Assembly (NCBI GenBank): GCA_023823795.1
Contig: CP085710.1
Span: forward strand, 3,126,001 to 3,190,000
Origin: Bacillus sp. F19
Lineage (GTDB): Bacteria; Bacillota; Bacilli; Bacillales; Bacillaceae
DNA: 64,000 bases
Direction of reading: 5' to 3'
How positions within the stretch are numbered: the first letter of the stretch is position 1; every line of letters starts with the position of its first letter. The position numbers were made by a program, and so were the translations under genes. Shown here one piece after another: positions 59,412 through 64,000 of the stretch. The notes under the pieces are model-generated. The model was not told the origin of the DNA. It saw nothing but the letters and a program-made list of their open reading frames with translations, and made no database searches.

Positions 59412-60614
59412 ATGAAATGGAGTTTTAAAATACTTATCATACTGATAATCGTTCTTTTATTCACAACAGGCTGCTGGAACCGTCGTGAGATGAACGAACT
59501 GGCCATTACTCTGGCCATTGGATTAGACAAGACTATGGATGGTCAATATCTTGTAACCGCTCAAGTAGTCAACCCAGAAGAAGTAGCCGCAAAAGGAGGC
59601 AGCGGTAGTTCAACAGTAGTCATCTATCAGGCGACAGGTGAAACCATATTTGAGGCTTTCCGAAAAACGACAAGGGAATCACCAAGAAGAATTTATCCTT
59701 CACACCTTCGAATTCTAGTGATTGGAGAGTCATTGGCAAAAGAAGGAATTGGTAAGTCGTTAGATTTTCTTTTCAGAAACTGGCAACTGCGTTCAGATTT
59801 TTATATTGCCGTAGCAAAGGGAATGAATGCAGAAGGTATCCTAAAGGTGCCAACTGTTTTAGAAAAGATACCTGCCAATAATTTGTTTAATTCTCTTAAA
59901 GTATCAGAAAAGGCATGGTCAGAGACAAGTTCTGTTACATTAGACGACCTGATTGCGGATATGGTAAGCGATGGTAAGCAACCTGTGTTAACAGGTATAG
60001 AGGCACGTATAAAAGGTAATGAAGAGGTCGCTTTAAGCAAAACAAATGTAGAATTGATCGATTCCCCGGGACGATTGCTTTTTGACCGTTTAGCGGTATT
60101 TGATAAGGATAAATTAATAGGCTGGCTTGATGATAAACAGAGCAGAACTTATAACGCCGTTACAAATAAAGTCAAAAGTACGGTTGTGAATATATCATGT
60201 CCTAAAGAGGGGAAAGCCGTTTTACAGCTCCTTCAGTCAAAAGCGAAAGTAAAAGGCAAAGTAAAAAATGGCAAACCTGAAATAGATATAGAATTACACA
60301 CAGAATATAATGTCGGGGAAGTAGAATGTAATATTGATCTAACGAAACCGGAAATTATTAAAAAAATAGAGAAGATAGAGGAACAAAGAGCCACAAAAAT
60401 GTTCGAACAGTCTATCAAACAAGTGCAGGAAGAGTTTGAAGTAGATATTTTTGGTTTTGGTGAAGCCGTTCATCGGGCAGAACCGAAAGCTTGGAAAAAA
60501 CTAAAAAAAAATTGGGAAAAGGAATTTGAAGAATTACCTGTGAATATAAAGGTTGACGTGAAAATACGGCGTATAGGAACGGTTGGTAATTCATTTCTGA
60601 AAGACATAAAATAA
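59412..60614 (+). CDS. Spore germination lipoprotein GerKC-like
   Basis: A 400-aa Ger(x)C-family lipoprotein, C subunit of the nutrient germinant receptor in the spore inner membrane. Signal peptide and lipobox LLFTTGCWNRREMNELAITLA (Cys near residue 22) are exactly the family start; SDFYIAVAKGMNAEGIL, KLIGWLDDKQSR and CPKEGKAVLQLLQSKAKVK follow. GGAGATTAATCT precedes the ATG. Complete, but its A and B partners here are broken, so it may be an orphan unless another locus supplies them. Confidence 0.88.
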   Translation: MKWSFKILIILIIVLLFTTGCWNRREMNELAITLAIGLDKTMDGQYLVTAQVVNPEEVAAKGGSGSSTVVIYQATGETIFEAFRKTTRESPRRIYPSHLRILVIGESLAKEGIGKSLDFLFRNWQLRSDFYIAVAKGMNAEGILKVPTVLEKIPANNLFNSLKVSEKAWSETSSVTLDDLIADMVSDGKQPVLTGIEARIKGNEEVALSKTNVELIDSPGRLLFDRLAVFDKDKLIGWLDDKQSRTYNAVTNKVKSTVVNISCPKEGKAVLQLLQSKAKVKGKVKNGKPEIDIELHTEYNVGEVECNIDLTKPEIIKKIEKIEEQRATKMFEQSIKQVQEEFEVDIFGFGEAVHRAEPKAWKKLKKNWEKEFEELPVNIKVDVKIRRIGTVGNSFLKDIK

Positions 60615-60732
60615 TGGCTAGGTTAAACCGAAGCGAAATATGGAATGGAAGATCACTCAGGTCCAATAGTAGAATAAATACATGATAATACCTGCCAACG
60701 GCTTAACCGTTATAGACTGCATCAGGTTTAAA

Positions 60733-60770
60733 AAAGTTCCAATAATTGATTATTATTGGAACTTTTTTGT
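60733..60770 (+). terminator. Terminator of the gerKC gene
   Basis: AAGTTCCAATAAT and ATTATTGGAACTT arms around TGATT, then TTTTTTG. Strong. Confidence 0.85.
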
Positions 60771-60818
60771 TAATCAAAATTATTGCTTAATCGTTTGTGT
60801 GGTTGGTTTACTTAATTC

Positions 60819-61025
60819 ATTTTTTTAACATTACAGAAGTCAGAACGATCTATTATTTTTATTCTTAAATTATTAATTTGTTCTAGACCACAATTGGATG
60901 AAGGACAAATTGAAGACCTAGAACGACTTCTATCTGAAAGCTTAAAAGAAAATATCTTATTAGAAATCATTACATGGAAGTTATATTTAGGTCATTTCCT
61001 ACAAACCCTTAATAATAAACGGTGA
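60819..61025 (+). pseudogene. Startless open frame
   Basis: FIFLTLQKSERSIIFILKLL, then PQLDEGQIEDLERLLSESLKE and ILLEIITWKLYLGHFL to TGA 61023. It reads like the 3' end of a helical protein but has no start codon or ribosome site; TTG at about 60893 is possible. Unrecognised; probably a remnant. Confidence 0.3.
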
Positions 61026-61104
61026 TTACATATTATATATGTCCAATATGTGATTGTCGTTTTATTGGTTGGTTAATATAAAGTTTGATCATTTTCTACC
61101 TATG

Positions 61105-61138
61105 TTGTTCCACAATCGCCCCCGATTGTTGAATAAGT
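61105..61138. repeat. Dispersed repeat, best hairpin copy
   Basis: ACAATCG and CGATTGT arms around CCCC, extended by TTC and GAA across one mismatch: an 11-bp stem. It lies nine bases before the stop of the 173-aa gene. Confidence 0.88.
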
Positions 61139-61145
61139 ATTTTAG

Positions 61146-61664
61146 TCATACGTAAAAATGCCATACACTTCTAAAATAACCAGCCAATAATCCTTTTCCT
61201 TGAAATCTATCTTTTAAGACAGCTTGAACCTGTTGAAATCCAGCTTTAGACCCCAAGTAGGAGTATTTATACACTGGATCATCTGATGATAAATCATAAG
61301 CTCGTTTTAACATAGACTTTCCTTTTCTTTCCCACTGTTCATAGTCTTCAATTTCTCCAAAGTATTCAGGGAACAGTGCGATCATATAGCCAAAAGCCCA
61401 TAAAAAATCCTCGTTCTCAATAAAATGTTCCATTCCAAACTGTGAAACTTTATGTAAAGTTGTCTCTAAATCATCAAAATCCACATCATTAATGTTCAAA
61501 GGTCCAGATTCAGCCAGGATATACCAACAGAAAAAGCCAAGGCGAATTAGGGATTTTAGGTCTTTGGGATTTTGAGTCCAATTTTCTATAAGGAGTGACT
61601 TTGCTTCATTCCATCTGCATTGACTTTCTAATTCATCAACTTCAGGCCATCGCCAATCTATCAT
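61146..61664 (-). CDS. Hypothetical helical protein, about 173 aa
   Basis: Not recognised. A soluble alpha-helical sequence: WRWPEVDELESQCRWNEAKSLLIENW, ENEDFLWAFGYMIALFPEYFG, MLKRAYDLSSDDPVYKYSYLG, reminiscent of TPR repeats. ATG 61664 is preferred with GGGGAG ten bases upstream. A dispersed repeat follows its end. Typical of Bacillus orphan genes bracketed by these repeats. Confidence 0.65.
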   Translation of the reverse strand: MIDWRWPEVDELESQCRWNEAKSLLIENWTQNPKDLKSLIRLGFFCWYILAESGPLNINDVDFDDLETTLHKVSQFGMEHFIENEDFLWAFGYMIALFPEYFGEIEDYEQWERKGKSMLKRAYDLSSDDPVYKYSYLGSKAGFQQVQAVLKDRFQGKGLLAGYFRSVWHFYV

Positions 61665-61821
61665 TGCGGTCAAACTCCCCGATCATTATTTTGGTTAAGT
61701 TGTATTCATTAAACATAATTGAAATGCAGTATTCATCATACATATTTAGATTTCAGCTAATAATAAGCTGAATACTTCAATTAAAAAATAGTGAAGGAAG
61801 TGATCACTTATCAGAATTGCA

Positions 61822-62337
61822 GTGCTAATATGTTTAATCTTTATTGGTCCTTTTATTAAAGCAGCAAATGCAAACATTACTATTGATGAGACCTCAAATA
61901 TGTATTTACAAAGTGGATATGGGGATGTATATGAGGAACTACAAGAAAGCAAAGAGCATTTCCGAAAGAATATCGTATTACCTCATAGGCTTCCTCCAGT
62001 TGCATTTACTCATAGTTTTGGCAGGTTTAATGATTTAGATGGACATCTCAATGATGAGTTTGAAATTGAATATATAAATGAAGATAAACCGTACCATCAT
62101 TATAAGATATTAGTTAGACCGGTTGAATGCGGGATAAAATTTGAGGACAAACACATAACCCAAACCGTTAAATTAAGGGATGGTAGCAAAGCTATTTATT
62201 CCACAGCTACAGATGGATTTAATTTTCTTGCCTTTGAAAAGTATGGCTTTCAATACATTCTGAGCATTAGTAAAGATGTGACAACAGTCTCAAAAGAAGT
62301 ATTAGCTGAAATCGCGGACTCAATAAGAAACAACTGA
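61822..62337 (+). CDS. Secreted protein, 171 aa
   Basis: Hydrophobic leader LICLIFIGPFIKAANANITI and probable cleavage after ANA near residue 18. The mature part is a compact beta-rich domain: VLPHRLPPVAFTHSFGRFND, NDEFEIEYINEDKPYHHYKILVRPV, LRDGSKAIYSTATDGFNFLAFE; it resembles the DUF4367-type sheet seen in Bacillus secreted proteins, not confirmed. The GTG start at 61822 is uncertain: GGAAG lies about 20 bases upstream. Solitary. Confidence 0.6.
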   Translation: MLICLIFIGPFIKAANANITIDETSNMYLQSGYGDVYEELQESKEHFRKNIVLPHRLPPVAFTHSFGRFNDLDGHLNDEFEIEYINEDKPYHHYKILVRPVECGIKFEDKHITQTVKLRDGSKAIYSTATDGFNFLAFEKYGFQYILSISKDVTTVSKEVLAEIADSIRNN

Positions 62338-62355
62338 TATCATTAGGGGTGAGGA

Positions 62356-62433
62356 TCTTCGGCAATCGCCCCCGATTGTTGAATATCATTTATGTTGTCT
62401 TATCGAAGAAAAGCGCCCGATTGCGGAATATTG
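62356..62433. repeat. Dispersed repeat, two modules with GU-rich hairpin
   Basis: TTCGGCAATCG and CGATTGTTGAA arms around CCCC pair fully if G-U pairs are allowed, then ATGTTGTCTTATCGAAGAAA and GCGCCCGATTGCGGAATA. It lies between two convergent genes. Confidence 0.88.
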
Positions 62434-62523
62434 AAAAATGTGAAAGTGCTGCAAAAATGGCTCCTCAAATACCGCGTAAGTTTAAAAATTAACATTCTGT
62501 TTAAGTTATTATTTATTAAAAAT

Positions 62524-63540
62524 TCACTTCCCAACGAAGAAGTTTACAACTGCTCCATCTACTTGAGACCAGATTTCTGTAATACTCTTTTCTCTTAAAT
62601 CGTAGAAGTTTACAGTTACTGTATTATCGTTCTTATCATTTATTTCTATCTGTTTATTTTTGTTAGCTAAAAAATAAAATCCACTTTTATCTTTGCTATA
62701 CTCAGGTTCCCGCATACTTATTTTTGAATCTTGTAAGAGTAAGGTTTTGTTCTGACTCTCCATATCAATTGTTGCTACATTGTAAATTTGTTCTTCTAGA
62801 TTATTAAAGTAACTAATTAAAACATCTTTCCCATCTGAAGATAACGAGGCACCTGTTAAGAAAGTTTCCAAAGAAGTTATATCTTTTACTTTTTGTCCAT
62901 CTTTATTATAGATAGATAGAGTATAAACTGGTGGTTCAGGAGGAATCCCTTTCTTATTCGCTTGATCAATTTTTTCATACTCTTTTTTTACTGAATTCGT
63001 TACTACTAATAACTGTTCTTTATCAGGATTGTAATTAATCATCTTTACTGATGTGTCTTTATCTTGATTATCCCATTTATGAATTTCTTTGTTCTTTAAA
63101 TCATAAATAGCGAATTGAAAGTTACGATCGCTCCCACTCATCAAAACCCTCATAATTAGAAGTTGATTTTTCTCATCTAATTCTAATAAATCAACATGAT
63201 TAAATTCATTGGTAAGTTGTGCAGTTTGACTATTATTAAGATTCTTTTTAAAAAGTTGAGATGTTTTATTTTTTGTTTTATATGTAAAATATACTTCATT
63301 ATTTGATTTAGAATATGTTGCAGTAGGATACTCTGTTATCTCTTTTTTTAAGAGTATTTTATTCGTTTTTGTGTACAAATCATACTGAAAAAATATTTGA
63401 TTCAATTTCCTATCTACAAAATTCACATATAGATAATTCCCTTTAATACCTACAGTATTAGTTTGTTCAGCATAAACCAACATGTTTGTATTGTAGAAAA
63501 CAGAGATCAACAAAAAGATAATTACTGGAAATTTATTCAA
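62524..63540 (-). CDS. Secreted beta-propeller-like protein
   Basis: About 338 aa with signal peptide MNKFPVIIFLLISVFYNTNM (cleavage near VYA). The mature protein has repeated Y-x-x-N/D-x-x-x-x-L and S-x-D-G strands (LYVNFVDRKLNQIFFQYDLY; EFNHVDLLELDEKNQLLIMRV; GASLSSDGKDVLISYF; PEYSKDKSGFYFLANK) typical of TolB-type propellers. TTG at 63540 has AAAGGAG ten bases upstream and gives the cleanest leader; an in-frame ATG at 63549 overlaps that site. Function unknown. Confidence 0.65.
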   Translation of the reverse strand: MNKFPVIIFLLISVFYNTNMLVYAEQTNTVGIKGNYLYVNFVDRKLNQIFFQYDLYTKTNKILLKKEITEYPTATYSKSNNEVYFTYKTKNKTSQLFKKNLNNSQTAQLTNEFNHVDLLELDEKNQLLIMRVLMSGSDRNFQFAIYDLKNKEIHKWDNQDKDTSVKMINYNPDKEQLLVVTNSVKKEYEKIDQANKKGIPPEPPVYTLSIYNKDGQKVKDITSLETFLTGASLSSDGKDVLISYFNNLEEQIYNVATIDMESQNKTLLLQDSKISMREPEYSKDKSGFYFLANKNKQIEINDKNDNTVTVNFYDLREKSITEIWSQVDGAVVNFFVGK

Positions 63541-63619
63541 TTGAATCATACTCCTTTGATATTGCATCAAAGGTTATGTTCCCCAAAATTCTCAATTAAA
63601 TTTAATGTGTAAGATCTTT

Positions 63620-63662
63620 AAAGCAAATAGCCCCCGTTTGTTGAATAGGATCTTCAACAAAA
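63620..63662. repeat. Dispersed repeat
   Basis: AGCCCCCGTTTGTTGAATAG, then ATCTTCAACAAAAAG. Beyond it 63654-63697 resembles the hairpin at 13692. It lies about 60 bp past the VanZ-like gene. Confidence 0.75.
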
Positions 63663-63724
63663 AGTGCATTTACCCTTCTTGGATCAACGCACTGTAAGAT
63701 AAGTCATTTTAACCAATTGCATTA

Positions 63725-64000
63725 TTATGTACTCAAATTTTTTAATGCTTTTATTTGATATTTATCACGAATTTTAATAATAAGATTATAAATAAGGTAT
63801 CCAAAATTGACACCCAATACATTACAAATTACATCATCGATATCTGTAACGCGTCCCCATCCGCCAGCAAAGTTTTCTAAAAGCTGTAATAGCTCAATGG
63901 TTATTGATACTGCCAAGCCTAATAAGGTAACTTCTTTCAAACCTCCAAATTTATTCCATAAAATTGGTACCAAAAAACCTAAAGGCATTAATAATAAAAT
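63725..64000 (-). CDS. VanZ-family membrane protein, partial
   Basis: C-terminal end of a VanZ-type protein: PLGFLVPILWNKFGGLKEVTLLGLAVSITIELLQLLENF and RVTDIDDVICNVLGVNFGYLIYNL (the D-I-D-D-V-I-x-N-x-L-G motif). The frame stays open to the right edge (ILLLM before the Met), so the true start is outside. VanZ proteins give low-level teicoplanin resistance in some hosts; most Bacillus copies have unknown roles. Confidence 0.82.
   Translation of the reverse strand: MLLLMPLGFLVPILWNKFGGLKEVTLLGLAVSITIELLQLLENFAGGWGRVTDIDDVICNVLGVNFGYLIYNLIIKIRDKYQIKALKNLST

Noticed and set aside
10598-63662. Dispersed repeats as a CRISPR array or integron attC array
   Set aside because: Spacing is irregular (kilobases), copies are diverged, gene orientation varies, and neither cas genes nor an integron integrase is present.

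Overview
The window reads as an accessory-rich chromosomal stretch from a low-GC endospore-forming Bacillaceae bacterium (Bacillus/Peribacillus/Cytobacillus-like; species not assignable by eye). Support: sporulation and germination genes (a YjcZ-type peptide, a GerW/YtfJ remnant, gerK-type genes), a perfect Bacillus-type Zur box, strong GGAGG ribosome sites and AT-rich composition.

Layout. 1-8.2 kb: a complete-looking metallophore operon on the minus strand, cntK-L-M-A-B-C-D-F (F runs off the left edge), behind a Zur-boxed promoter. It encodes a staphylopine/bacillopaline-type opine metallophore pathway plus its nickel/zinc/cobalt-type ABC importer. 8.3-10.2 kb: a Tn3-family remnant (intact resolvase, broken transposase). 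10.2-21.5 kb: scattered small genes (DinB, GNAT, ABM monooxygenase, CWB2 surface protein, lipoprotein, cupin) and two more serine resolvases. 21.6-31.9 kb: a compact sugar locus (ceramidase-like hydrolase, mannose-family PTS IIA/B/C/D, ChbG/YdjC deacetylase, ROK kinase, APC permease, GntR regulator, divergent nucleotidyltransferase-like and SIS genes) with matching operators at both promoters, probably for an amino sugar or N-acylated glycan. 32-44 kb: a graveyard of mobile DNA (Tn3 transposase fragment, frameshifted integrase, IS231-like ends, an IS3 element, a Tn3-derived 96-bp miniature element, solo Tn3 ends) around a secreted-protein pair and an HxlR/oxidoreductase pair. 44-54 kb: a cytoplasmic subtilase, NUDIX, MFS, CcdA and three IS110-family elements. 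54-64 kb: a truncated group II intron, a transpeptidase-like protein, spore/germination genes (gerKA broken, gerKC intact) and small secreted proteins ending in a VanZ fragment.

Two things tie the accessory part together. First, from 10.6 to 63.6 kb more than twenty copies of a dispersed intergenic repeat (core GCGCCCGATTGTTGAATA, often a hairpin with a CCCC loop) lie mostly just past the 3' ends of single genes. Second, the mobile elements exploit it: all three IS110-family copies appear inserted in repeat-like sequence, and the group II intron fragment begins inside one. Each IS110 copy has a long noncoding stretch downstream of its transposase containing, at corresponding places, short segments matching that copy's own left and right insertion flanks. 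This is what a guide RNA (bridge RNA/seekRNA) would look like, and it is the most interesting feature of the window. All functional statements rest on reading the sequence and on family knowledge; no database search was run.
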